Assembly (NCBI GenBank): GCA_030650265.1
Contig: JAUSEJ010000164.1
Coordinates: 1 to 8,402, forward strand
Reading direction: 5' to 3'
Source: Dehalococcoidia bacterium
Lineage (GTDB): Bacteria > Chloroflexota > Dehalococcoidia > JACPQF01
DNA length: 8,402 bases
In this document: piece by piece, positions 1 through 5,936 of the stretch
Numbering within the stretch: position 1 is the first letter of the stretch
How the letters are laid out: the number at the start of each line of letters is the position of its first letter
Notes under the pieces: model-generated
What the model was told of the DNA's origin: nothing
Databases searched by the model: none
Seen by the model: the letters and a program-made list of their open reading frames with translations, nothing else
Translations under genes and position numbers: made by a program

Positions 1-1019
1 TTATAGTGAACGCAGCGAGAGGAGTCGGGGCGCGAATTAAGACGGGCCAACTGGTGATTCTCCAGAGCACGACCCACCCTGGCACGACCGAGGAGGACGT
101 TCTGCCGATTCTCGAGGAGAGATCGGGCCTCAAGGCAGGCAAGGACTTTTATCTTGCCTTCTGCCCGGAGCGCAGTAATCCCGGCGATGCCAAGTTCGGC
201 GTGGAGAACACACCCAAGGTCGTGGGCGGACTAAACCCGGAATCCACGAACGTCGCCGCGGCGTTGCTGGGCGCGATGGGCGCTCCAGTCCACACCGTCA
301 GCTCACCACGAACGGCGGAGATGGCCAAACTGCTGGAAAACACTTTTCGCAGCGTCAACATCGCCCTCGTCAACGAACTGGCCAAGTTGTGCGAACGAAT
401 GGATATCGATATATGGGAGGTCATCGACGCCGCCTCGACGAAGCCTTTCGGCTTCATGCCCTTCTATCCCGGCCCGGGCGTCGGCGGCCATTGCATACCC
501 ATCGACCCCTTCTACCTTTCGTGGAAGGCCAGGGAACTCGACTTCTACACCCACTTCATCGAACTGGCCGCCGAGGTCAATCAGAGCATGCCCACCCACA
601 CGGTCGATAAAGTCATTAAGGCTCTAGGCAGCCGGCGGAAGTCTCTGGCCGGTTCGAAGGTCCTGGTTCTGGGTGTGGCTTTCAAGAAGGATATCGACGA
701 CTCCCGCAACTCCGTTGCCGAGCGAATTATCCTGCAACTCCTCAACCATCAAGCCGAGGTGGTCTACAACGATCCCTATGTCCCGGTCTACGATGTGGGA
801 GCGGAGACCAGGCGGTCCGGGTGCATCGAAATGCACTCGGTTGAGCTGACCTACTCCCTTCTCGCCGGCGTCGACTGCGTTCTCATCGTCACCGGCCACA
901 GCCAGTACGACTATCAGCACATCGTCGACACGGCATCGCTAGTCGTCGATTCCTGCAACGCCACCAAGCGCGTTACCGCCGCGGAAGGACGCATCTTCAA
1001 GGTTGGCCGCCCCAATTAG
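1..1019 (+). CDS. UDP-N-acetylhexosamine (GlcNAc/ManNAc) 6-dehydrogenase, 5' partial
   Basis: Nucleotide-sugar dehydrogenase of the UDP-Glc/GDP-Man dehydrogenase family, which oxidises C6 of a UDP-sugar to the uronic acid in two NAD-dependent steps in the cytoplasm. The frame is open to the window edge (codon phase begins at base 3), so the GTG at 6 is probably internal; about 100 N-terminal residues, including the NAD-binding glycine motif, are missing. Counting from that GTG, one sees QSTTHPGTTEE (20-30), CPERSNPG (53-60), the central helix ENTFRSVNIALVNELAK (111-127), the catalytic-cysteine motif GPGVGGHCIPIDP (156-168, Cys163) and the C-terminal UDP-binding Rossmann domain starting SKVLVLGVAFKKDIDDSRNS. 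The KKDIDDSR form and the FYPGPG..GGHCIPIDPFYL block resemble WbpA/TviB/WecC enzymes (UDP-HexNAc) more than UDP-glucose dehydrogenase. The exact substrate (GlcNAc, ManNAc or GalNAc) cannot be told. The stop overlaps the next gene by 17 bp, suggesting translational coupling with the glycosyltransferase. Confidence 0.93.
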   Translation, partial: IVNAARGVGARIKTGQLVILQSTTHPGTTEEDVLPILEERSGLKAGKDFYLAFCPERSNPGDAKFGVENTPKVVGGLNPESTNVAAALLGAMGAPVHTVSSPRTAEMAKLLENTFRSVNIALVNELAKLCERMDIDIWEVIDAASTKPFGFMPFYPGPGVGGHCIPIDPFYLSWKARELDFYTHFIELAAEVNQSMPTHTVDKVIKALGSRRKSLAGSKVLVLGVAFKKDIDDSRNSVAERIILQLLNHQAEVVYNDPYVPVYDVGAETRRSGCIEMHSVELTYSLLAGVDCVLIVTGHSQYDYQHIVDTASLVVDSCNATKRVTAAEGRIFKVGRPN

Positions 1020-1806
1020 CCTCTGTTCGCGCTACATATTTGGTCTCCGGGTAGACGATGTTACCTACAAGGAAAGCGTCGACCTCTGCCGAAGATTCAT
1101 TGAATCTGGGGGACATCACCGCATCGTCACGCCCAACCCGGAATTCGTGATTATGGCGCGGCGTGACCCGGCCTTTCTGGCAGTGATTAACTCCTCGTCC
1201 CTCTCCATTCCAGACGGCATCGGCCTTGTCTATGCCTCCCGCATCTTCAAGTTGCCCCTGCGCGAGCACGTCCAGGGGACGGACCTGTGCGAACTGCTGG
1301 CGGCCATGGCGGCGAGAGAGGGCTATCGCCTGTTCCTGCTCGGCGCGGCGGCGGGGGTGGCCGAGGCGGCGGCGAAGAAGCTTGCCGGTCGCTATCCCGG
1401 ACTCGTCGTGGCCGGGGCCTACAGCGGCTCCCCCGATCCCACCGACGACGACGAAACCGTCGGGGCAGTGCGCGCCGCCGGCAAGGTGGATATTCTCCTC
1501 GTAGCCTACGGCGCCCGAAATCAGGAGCTATGGCTGGACCGCAACCTGGAGCGTTCGGGAGTGGCGGTGGGCATTGGCGTCGGGGGAGTTTTTGACTATT
1601 TCTCTGAACGCGTCAAGCGGGCACCCGCGCTCGTGCGGAAGGCAAGGTTGGAGTGGCTCTACCGCCTCTACAAACAGCCCTGGCGGTGGCGCCGCCAGCT
1701 CTCCCTCTATCGCTTCGCCCTAACTGTCCTCTGGTCTGCTGCCATCGGCCGCAAGGTGGTCTTGACCGCCCCGAGCATCATTCCCACCGACAGGACGGGA
1801 ACGTAG
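1003..1806 (+). CDS. WecG/TagA/CpsF-family glycosyltransferase
   Basis: 267-residue GT26-family transferase that adds the second sugar (ManNAc or ManNAcA in characterised members) to a polyprenyl-diphosphate-linked first sugar at the inner membrane face. Family landmarks in order: TPNPEF (43-48, Thr matching the TagA catalytic Thr), IPDGIGLVYASR (69-80, with the conserved Asp71), REHVQGTDL (87-95), the FLLGAAAGVAE nucleotide-binding strand (111-121), YGARNQELW (169-177, a variant of the usual GxPKQE.W), GVGGVFDYF (192-200), and the basic tail RAPALVRKARLEWLYRL (206-222) that in TagA mediates membrane association and active-site completion. The start is TTG at 1003; it is the only plausible start before the conserved N-terminus, with AAGGA at 985-989 rather far upstream, so coupling to the dehydrogenase is likely. 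The last 29 codons overlap the convergent transferase gene and lie past the conserved domain. Pairing with a UDP-HexNAc dehydrogenase fits a ManNAcA-type acceptor reaction, but the donor sugar is inferred. Confidence 0.92.
   Translation: MAAPISLCSRYIFGLRVDDVTYKESVDLCRRFIESGGHHRIVTPNPEFVIMARRDPAFLAVINSSSLSIPDGIGLVYASRIFKLPLREHVQGTDLCELLAAMAAREGYRLFLLGAAAGVAEAAAKKLAGRYPGLVVAGAYSGSPDPTDDDETVGAVRAAGKVDILLVAYGARNQELWLDRNLERSGVAVGIGVGGVFDYFSERVKRAPALVRKARLEWLYRLYKQPWRWRRQLSLYRFALTVLWSAAIGRKVVLTAPSIIPTDRTGT
1680..1698 (-). terminator. candidate terminator hairpin of the minus-strand operon, inside the opposing gene
   Basis: On the minus strand, 21 bases past the transferase stop codon (1720-1722), CTGGCGG (1698-1692) and CCGCCAG (1686-1680) form a perfect 7-bp GC-rich stem with a 5-nt loop. 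It is followed by GGGCTGTTTGTAG, a modest T-rich run. The position and stem suit an intrinsic terminator, but the T-run is interrupted and the bases also encode Trp-Arg-Trp-Arg-Arg of the opposing glycosyltransferase, so the palindrome could be codon-driven coincidence. Confidence 0.35.
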
Positions 1807-2805
1807 ACTAACCACCCACATTATGACCAGCATGGCCAGTCCGAGGGCGGCAAAACCGATCAGCTTCCCGGCGCCGGTGAAGACCAGGGCCAACAAGCCG
1901 AAAGCCAGGCAGAGAGCGTAGATCAGGCCGGCAACCTCCCGCTGCGATAGCCCGAGCTTGAGAAGTCTGTGCGGGAGATGGGCCGAGTCACCCCCTTTGA
2001 AAGGTGACCGACCCTGAGAGAGGCGAAAAATAATCACCATTGCCACGTCGACGATGGCCACGCCTACGACCATTGTAGTGGTAGCCAGTTTGGCTCCCCC
2101 GATGATCCCGAGAACGGCCAAGCCGTAGCCGATGAACATCGAGCCGGAAGTGCCCATGAAGATGCGGGCCGGATTGAAGTTGAAAAACAGGAAGGCAATG
2201 GTCGCACCGGCCAGAGTCAGCGGCAGGACGGCAATGCTGTACTGCCCCAACTGGAAACTAATGAAGAATAGCACGACGGAGGCTATGGCGCCAATGCCAG
2301 CGGCCAAGCCGTCCATGGTATCGATGAAATTGAAGGTGTTCATCATACCGACCATCCAGATGACGGTCAGGGGGCCGACTAGAAAACCCGGCACGCTGGT
2401 GATACCGCCGAAGGGGCTGGCGATATTATCGATGGCCACCCCAAAATAAAGGGAGATGAGGGCCACGATAATCTGCCCGATAAACTGCACCTTCGGATCG
2501 AGTCGTTTCAAGTCGTCGACGATGGCGAGAACGACTATGGCCACCACCCCCAGGGCCAGTCCGACCAGTTTCGGGTATTCGTCCGGGAAGCGGGGCAATA
2601 GGGGCCAACTGACGGCGAGACCAAGGAAGAAGACCAGCACCATGGCGTAGCCCCCGGTCCTGGCGACGACCTTCACCCCAAGCTCACCCTGTCGGGGGTG
2701 GTCCACGATCCCAAACCGCTTGCCAACCCGCCCCGCCAGCGGTGTTAGAAACAACCCGGCGGTAATTGAGATAACAAACACTAAAGCCAAAGCTGGCAAA
2801 TACAA
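1720..2805 (-). CDS. WecA/MraY-type polyprenyl-phosphate sugar-1-phosphate transferase
   Basis: 361-residue polytopic membrane protein (about 11 hydrophobic segments, the first at residues 3-22, the last ending near 333). The family transfers HexNAc-1-phosphate from a UDP-sugar to polyprenyl phosphate, the first committed step of lipid-linked glycan assembly. Family landmarks: DHP (35-37), ARTGGYAM (48-55), the catalytic pair VDDLKRL (96-102, Asp97-Asp98), NTFNFIDTMDGLAAG (156-170), NPARIFMGTSGSMFIG (211-226), Asp253, and the cytoplasmic His loop GDSAHLPHRLLKLGLSQ (272-288). Two departures stand out: Thr219 occupies the position of the conserved Asp in MGDSGS, and Pro replaces the middle His of HLHHRL. 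The start is TTG at 2805: GAGG lies 7 nt upstream and an in-frame TGA precedes it, so no longer form exists. It is the last gene of the minus-strand run, 58 bp after the dehydratase. Its soluble C-terminal tail lies entirely in the overlap with the convergent gene. Family membership is firm; activity is less certain given the Thr. Confidence 0.92.
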   Translation of the reverse strand: MYLPALALVFVISITAGLFLTPLAGRVGKRFGIVDHPRQGELGVKVVARTGGYAMVLVFFLGLAVSWPLLPRFPDEYPKLVGLALGVVAIVVLAIVDDLKRLDPKVQFIGQIIVALISLYFGVAIDNIASPFGGITSVPGFLVGPLTVIWMVGMMNTFNFIDTMDGLAAGIGAIASVVLFFISFQLGQYSIAVLPLTLAGATIAFLFFNFNPARIFMGTSGSMFIGYGLAVLGIIGGAKLATTTMVVGVAIVDVAMVIIFRLSQGRSPFKGGDSAHLPHRLLKLGLSQREVAGLIYALCLAFGLLALVFTGAGKLIGFAALGLAMLVIMWVVSLRSRPVGGNDARGGQDHLAADGSRPEDS

Positions 2806-2812
2806 ATTTCTA

Positions 2813-2816
2813 CCTC
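2813..2816 (-). promoter_or_regulatory. Shine-Dalgarno GAGG deciding the TTG start of the WecA-like gene
   Basis: GAGG on the minus strand with a 7-nt spacer to the TTG at 2805. An in-frame TGA overlaps just upstream (TCC TGA GGT AGA AAT TTG), so the TTG is the first possible start and has the best-spaced ribosome site. Confidence 0.6.
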
Positions 2817-2845
2817 AGGAATGTCAGCTATTTCAAAATCATAAA

Positions 2846-2869
2846 TCTTCGTGTCTCTGTGCCTTAGTG
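2846..2869 (-). repeat. imperfect 8-bp tandem repeat at the end of the dehydratase gene
   Basis: Read on the minus strand there are three contiguous octamers, CACTAAGG, CACAGAGA and CACGAAGA, sharing CAC followed by purine-rich bases. The first octamer contains the TAA stop of the upstream dehydratase gene. The style resembles the CAC-purine intergenic repeats common in environmental bacterial genomes; this family assignment is from memory. The base composition drops in GC through the adjoining spacer. Confidence 0.5.
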
Positions 2870-3988
2870 TTTAGATCGTTCCCCGTTCTCAGCTTCCACG
2901 AGCGAGAAGAGCGCCCGGCTAACCGTTTCGCAGTCGTGGCGCCCGACGAGGCCTCTTATCGACTCGACAGCCGCGAGCAGGTCCGCCAGGGACAGGGTAG
3001 GTCCCTTCTGGCTACGAATGTCAAAAATCCCGGAATATGGGGTCTTGTGCCTGCTCTCATAGGGATACATCAGACTCTCGTGAAGACGCTCTCCCGGCCT
3101 CATTCCCACATGCCGTACCTCAAGTTCCCTCCCCTCGGGGCCAAGAAGGTCCCAGAGTCGGCGGGCCACGTCGGTCAGCTTCACCGCATCTCCCATGTCC
3201 AGCATCATGATGCCCTTGATGCCCTCGGTAAAGGCGGCCTGCGCCACGAAGCAGGTGGCCTCGTCCATACTGATCCAGTACCTGGTCATCCTCTCGTCGG
3301 TAACAGTGATCGGCAGACCCAGCCCGATCTGCTCGGCAAATACGCGAATGACGCCTCCCTGGGCCCCCACGGTGTTGACCAGTCTGACGGCACGGATCTT
3401 CGTGGAGTCGGGGCGCTCGCGGGCGATGGCCTGCAAGAGAAGCTCGACAATACGCTTCGTTGCCCCGTATATGCTGGGCGGCTGCACGGCCTTATCCGTG
3501 GAGGGATAGACGAAGCGCTCCACCCCGGCGCTGATGGCCTCCTCGACAACGTTCAAGCTCCCGAGAATGTTGACCGCGGCGACTTCGTCGGCGTTACACT
3601 CGGCAACCGGCACGTGTTTGTATGCGCCCAAATGGTAGACCAACTGCGGCCTCTGGCGCTGGAGAATATATCTGACCTTGCTCCTATCCCGCAAATCACC
3701 GAGCACAAGGTGGATGGGAATTCGACGCGCTGCTTCACTCAATCTTTGCTGCAGATAGAAGAGGGAATGCTCGTTGTTATCGAACAGAGTGAGTTCGGAG
3801 ACGCCGCTACCGATGAGAAGATCGGCCAGAGAGGAGCCAATCGATCCACCACCACCGGTGATCATAGCCGTCTTGCCCGCTATCGACCTGGCCAGGGCCT
3901 GTTTATTTATGTCAATCGACTTCCTGCCGGTAAGCACGCTGAGGTCGATATCCTCGAGAGAACTCACCTGAGGTCCCTTCTGATCCAT
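2864..3988 (-). CDS. CapD/FlaA1-type UDP-HexNAc 4,6-dehydratase, soluble short form
   Basis: 374-residue SDR of the polysaccharide biosynthesis CapD family, which typically converts UDP-GlcNAc to a UDP-4-keto-6-deoxy-HexNAc (sometimes with C5 inversion) in the cytoplasm. Residues 11-39 match the short CapD lead-in (DLSVLTGR...GK). The NAD-binding motif is TGGGGSIGSSL (44-54), followed by LFDNNE (68-73), GDLRD (97-101) and HLGAYKHVPVAE (119-130). The catalytic block is PSTDKAVQPPSIYGATK (162-178) with Asp165, Lys166, Tyr174 and Lys178. MTRYWISMDEA and GMRPGERLHE follow. Having Tyr in YGATK, rather than the Met of the large membrane-anchored WbpM-type enzymes, and lacking their N-terminal membrane domain, it resembles FlaA1/PseB. 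The ATG at 3988 is firm: TAA immediately precedes it in frame and AAGGA lies 7 nt upstream. The stop lies in a degenerate repeat. Product stereochemistry cannot be predicted. Confidence 0.93.
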   Translation of the reverse strand: MDQKGPQVSSLEDIDLSVLTGRKSIDINKQALARSIAGKTAMITGGGGSIGSSLADLLIGSGVSELTLFDNNEHSLFYLQQRLSEAARRIPIHLVLGDLRDRSKVRYILQRQRPQLVYHLGAYKHVPVAECNADEVAAVNILGSLNVVEEAISAGVERFVYPSTDKAVQPPSIYGATKRIVELLLQAIARERPDSTKIRAVRLVNTVGAQGGVIRVFAEQIGLGLPITVTDERMTRYWISMDEATCFVAQAAFTEGIKGIMMLDMGDAVKLTDVARRLWDLLGPEGRELEVRHVGMRPGERLHESLMYPYESRHKTPYSGIFDIRSQKGPTLSLADLLAAVESIRGLVGRHDCETVSRALFSLVEAENGERSKH

Positions 3989-3995
3989 TTAGCTG

Positions 3996-4000
3996 TCCTT
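3996..4000 (-). promoter_or_regulatory. Shine-Dalgarno AAGGA of the dehydratase gene
   Basis: AAGGA within AAAAAGGACAG on the minus strand, 7 nt before the ATG at 3988, in the 57-bp spacer after the TIM-barrel gene. An in-frame TAA abuts the ATG, confirming this start. Confidence 0.65.
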
Positions 4001-4045
4001 TTTCCATTAGTCCGAATAGATGTGTGACGGGAGAACCGGTGGACC

Positions 4046-5074
4046 TCACCCCAGCCCTTTCCCATTCTTCTCTGGAAGCACGGGAGAGAAAACTGTCCCT
4101 CCACCCTCCACCCTCCACCCTCCACCCTGTTCTTGAAGACGGGCACGCACCGCCAGGATACGTTCCTGCGCTTCTCGCATGTACGTAGCGCGGTTGGGGT
4201 CTGGCTCAATCGTCTCGGTTACTATGAACTCGGCCTTCGGCAACAGATCCGCCATGACCAGGTCCAGGTCCATGTCGCCCTGATCGTAGGGAAGTCCCTC
4301 GTCGAACAGCCTGGCCGCGTTTGAGACATGCACCTCGTAGAGTTTGTTGCCCAATAACTTAACATACTCTTCGAGGCTTGTCACCTCCCTGTTGCCCGCC
4401 AGATACTGCACCAGTTTGGCCAGATCGCCCCCGGCCTCACCGGGCCTGGCGTTGACGGCGTTCAGATAAAGTCTAGCATGGGACACATCAAAGGTAATGC
4501 GCAGGCCCTCGACGCGGTCGGTGAAGTAGAGCAAGTCGCCAGGCTCCATGCCAAGCCCCGAAAACATGAAGGCGCTCTGCCGCATCTGCGCCACGGGAGG
4601 AATGTTCTCGATGGTCGGCACCATCCCCTGTTTGAGGCACATTCCGGCGTAGCGATCGATAAATGGTAGCGCCCGCTCTCTGATTACACGTCTCGACTCC
4701 CTGTCGTGAATGAATGGCTCATAACCGGGAGCGATGCAGTGAATGACCGCCGCCTTTGCCCGCACTTCTTTGCCAAACTCAACCAGACGATCCACAACCT
4801 CGCGATCGGCGTCGCTATCCCTGGCCACGTTGAAGAACTGCCCATCCAATGAGCCCAACGGTCCCTCTACCACGTAATTGAACTCTGGCGGGAAGGAGCA
4901 GGTTTCCAGCAAGGCCAAAAGCGCCGACAGCCAGTCGGGCGCCGAAATATCGCGCCCGTCGAGATAGAACTCCAGTCCCTCGGGAGCCGGCGCCTGCAAC
5001 CTATCATCCAATTGCTCTCTGGTCGGCCTGGCCTTGAGAAGTACCCTAGCCAGGGGTCCGCATCCAGTCGACAT
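4046..5074 (-). CDS. xylose-isomerase-like TIM-barrel protein (sugar isomerase/epimerase fold) with repeat-derived tail
   Basis: 342-residue protein resembling the AP-endonuclease-2/xylose-isomerase-like TIM-barrel superfamily, whose members are metal-dependent sugar isomerases, epimerases, inosose-type dehydratases or endonucleases. Candidate metal and substrate residues sit at strand ends: VIHCIAPGYEP (110-120), PTIENIPP (153-160, Glu156), ITFDVSHARLYL (193-204, Asp196 and His199), YEVHVSNA (246-253, His249), an acidic loop with LPYDQGDMDL (261-270) and FIVTETIE (283-290). No subfamily is recognisable, so the substrate is unknown; among SDR and dehydratase genes a keto-sugar or sugar-phosphate isomerase role is the natural inference. 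The start ATG at 5074 lies 29 bp inside the upstream SDR gene, with GAGG 4-5 nt before it. The conserved fold ends near residue 316; the remaining 26 residues (GGGWRVEGGG and beyond) are translated from a 7-bp tandem repeat and the adjacent spacer-like DNA, so they are probably an acquired extension. Regulation is presumably shared with the operon. Confidence 0.82.
   Translation of the reverse strand: MSTGCGPLARVLLKARPTREQLDDRLQAPAPEGLEFYLDGRDISAPDWLSALLALLETCSFPPEFNYVVEGPLGSLDGQFFNVARDSDADREVVDRLVEFGKEVRAKAAVIHCIAPGYEPFIHDRESRRVIRERALPFIDRYAGMCLKQGMVPTIENIPPVAQMRQSAFMFSGLGMEPGDLLYFTDRVEGLRITFDVSHARLYLNAVNARPGEAGGDLAKLVQYLAGNREVTSLEEYVKLLGNKLYEVHVSNAARLFDEGLPYDQGDMDLDLVMADLLPKAEFIVTETIEPDPNRATYMREAQERILAVRARLQEQGGGWRVEGGGTVFSPVLPEKNGKGLG
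4057..4088. repeat. degenerate palindromic intergenic repeat element
   Basis: CTTTCCC (4057-4063) and GGGAGAG (4082-4088) are inverted arms with one G-T type mismatch around an 18-nt loop, preceded by CCTCACCCCAGCC. The arrangement resembles the CCCTCACCCCAGCCCTCTCCC...GGGAGAGGG palindromes scattered between genes in many bacteria, here decayed and lying inside the final codons of the TIM-barrel gene. The likeness is from memory; no second copy is in the window. Confidence 0.35.
4097..4128 (-). repeat. 7-bp tandem repeat (TGGAGGG)n, potential G-quadruplex in the mRNA strand
   Basis: Four perfect copies of CCCTCCA plus CCCT on the plus strand. The minus strand, which is the coding strand here, reads as five GGG runs separated by 4-nt TGGA spacers. 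That meets the usual G3 N1-7 quadruplex pattern. It encodes the GGGWRVEGGG stretch of the TIM-barrel protein. Because the unit is not a multiple of three, gain or loss of one copy would change the frame and the C-terminus. Confidence 0.9.
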
Positions 5075-5936
5075 ACAACCTCAACCCCTGCCGTAGATCT
5101 ATCGTGGGCCGGTAGCCCAGATCCTCTGTCGCCCGCGAAAGGTCGGCAATGTAGTTCTGACCCTCGCCACAATCGCCAATATGAACAATGCCAGACGGAG
5201 ACCCGCACGCTTCCCTAACCTGAGAAGCCAATTCGGCAAGCGAATAGCCGATACCCGTGGCGATGTTGTAAGTTTTTCCCGCCGGGTCCGGCGCTTCAAT
5301 TATCGATCTCAGACCCCGAACGACGTCCGCCACGTAGGTAAAGTCCCGACGCGTCCGGCTATCCACAACCATATGCTCGCCGGCCAGAGCCTTTGCCACG
5401 AAAAGAGCCACTACGCCGCTCAGACCCTTCCCCGGCCTTTGTCCCACACCATAGACCGAGAACAAACGCGCTACTGTGGTCCTCAGTCCGTAGAATCGAC
5501 CGTACATCTCCACCCATTTCTCCGCCACTACCTTGGAGTAGCCATAGGGATCGACGGGGCCGGCAGTCAACTCTTCTTTCAAAGGTTCTGGCTGTGGTCG
5601 ATAGATCCTCTGGGTAGATGCGAGAATAAAGCCCGATCTGGACTGGCGTGCTGCTTCCAACATATTCAGGGTGCCACCGGCGTTCACCCGATTGTAAAGG
5701 AGAGGCTGGCTCATGGATAGGGAGGCGTCGGAGAGGGCAGCCAGGTGGACGATATACTCGCCGGTCGCGGCAGCTTCCCGGGCCTCAATCGACTCGATCT
5801 CGCATAAGTGATTCTCGGCCGCGTGGGGTGAGTTAGCCTCGCGAGAAATGCCGATCACATAATGCCCATCGCGGGCGAGGGCCGCCACCACGTTGCAGCC
5901 GATGAAGCCGCTGCTACCCGTTACAACTACTCTCAT
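5046..5936 (-). CDS. NAD-dependent epimerase/dehydratase (extended SDR), third of three
   Basis: 296-residue extended SDR, the fold of UDP-glucose 4-epimerase and nucleotide-sugar dehydratases, reductases and epimerases. NAD-binding motif TGSSGFIG (6-13), HLAALSD (64-70), the active-site Ser/Thr in ASTQRIY (106-112), catalytic YGYSK (Tyr131, Lys135) and the RRDFTYVADVVRG block typical of sugar-nucleotide binding. All canonical residues are present, so it should be active; the exact UDP-, dTDP- or GDP-sugar cannot be told. The ATG at 5936 overlaps the preceding SDR stop as ATGA, the standard coupling arrangement, and its own stop lies 29 bp inside the TIM-barrel gene. At 296 residues it is a little shorter than GalE (about 330-340). 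It differs clearly from the two SDRs upstream in its motifs, so the three are not recent duplicates of each other. Confidence 0.9.
   Translation of the reverse strand: MRVVVTGSSGFIGCNVVAALARDGHYVIGISREANSPHAAENHLCEIESIEAREAAATGEYIVHLAALSDASLSMSQPLLYNRVNAGGTLNMLEAARQSRSGFILASTQRIYRPQPEPLKEELTAGPVDPYGYSKVVAEKWVEMYGRFYGLRTTVARLFSVYGVGQRPGKGLSGVVALFVAKALAGEHMVVDSRTRRDFTYVADVVRGLRSIIEAPDPAGKTYNIATGIGYSLAELASQVREACGSPSGIVHIGDCGEGQNYIADLSRATEDLGYRPTIDLRQGLRLYVDWMRTPG

Noticed and set aside
1864..1882. Palindromic CCGGCGCCGG as a terminator for the plus-strand genes
   Set aside because: No T-run follows on the plus strand and it is coding sequence for a Gly-Ala-Gly stretch of the WecA-like protein, so chance GC palindromy is likelier.
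2720..4027. A 435-codon open frame on the plus strand, longer than the dehydratase gene it faces
   Set aside because: It is the antisense of a strongly recognisable CapD-family gene. Its protein is rich in His, Gly, Leu and Asp without any domain, a pattern often misannotated opposite SDR genes.
4068..4090. TTCTCT...AGAGAA inverted repeat as a terminator for the TIM-barrel gene
   Set aside because: The 6-bp stem is AT-rich, the loop is 11 nt, no T-run follows, and it lies inside the reading frame.
4097..4128. CRISPR array or phage attachment site
   Set aside because: The unit is only 7 bp with no spacers, no Cas genes, integrase or tRNA nearby; it is a simple tandem repeat.
5181..5720. 179-codon plus-strand open frame opposite the third SDR gene
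   Set aside because: Antisense shadow of a well-conserved SDR; no domain, no ribosome site and no operon context.
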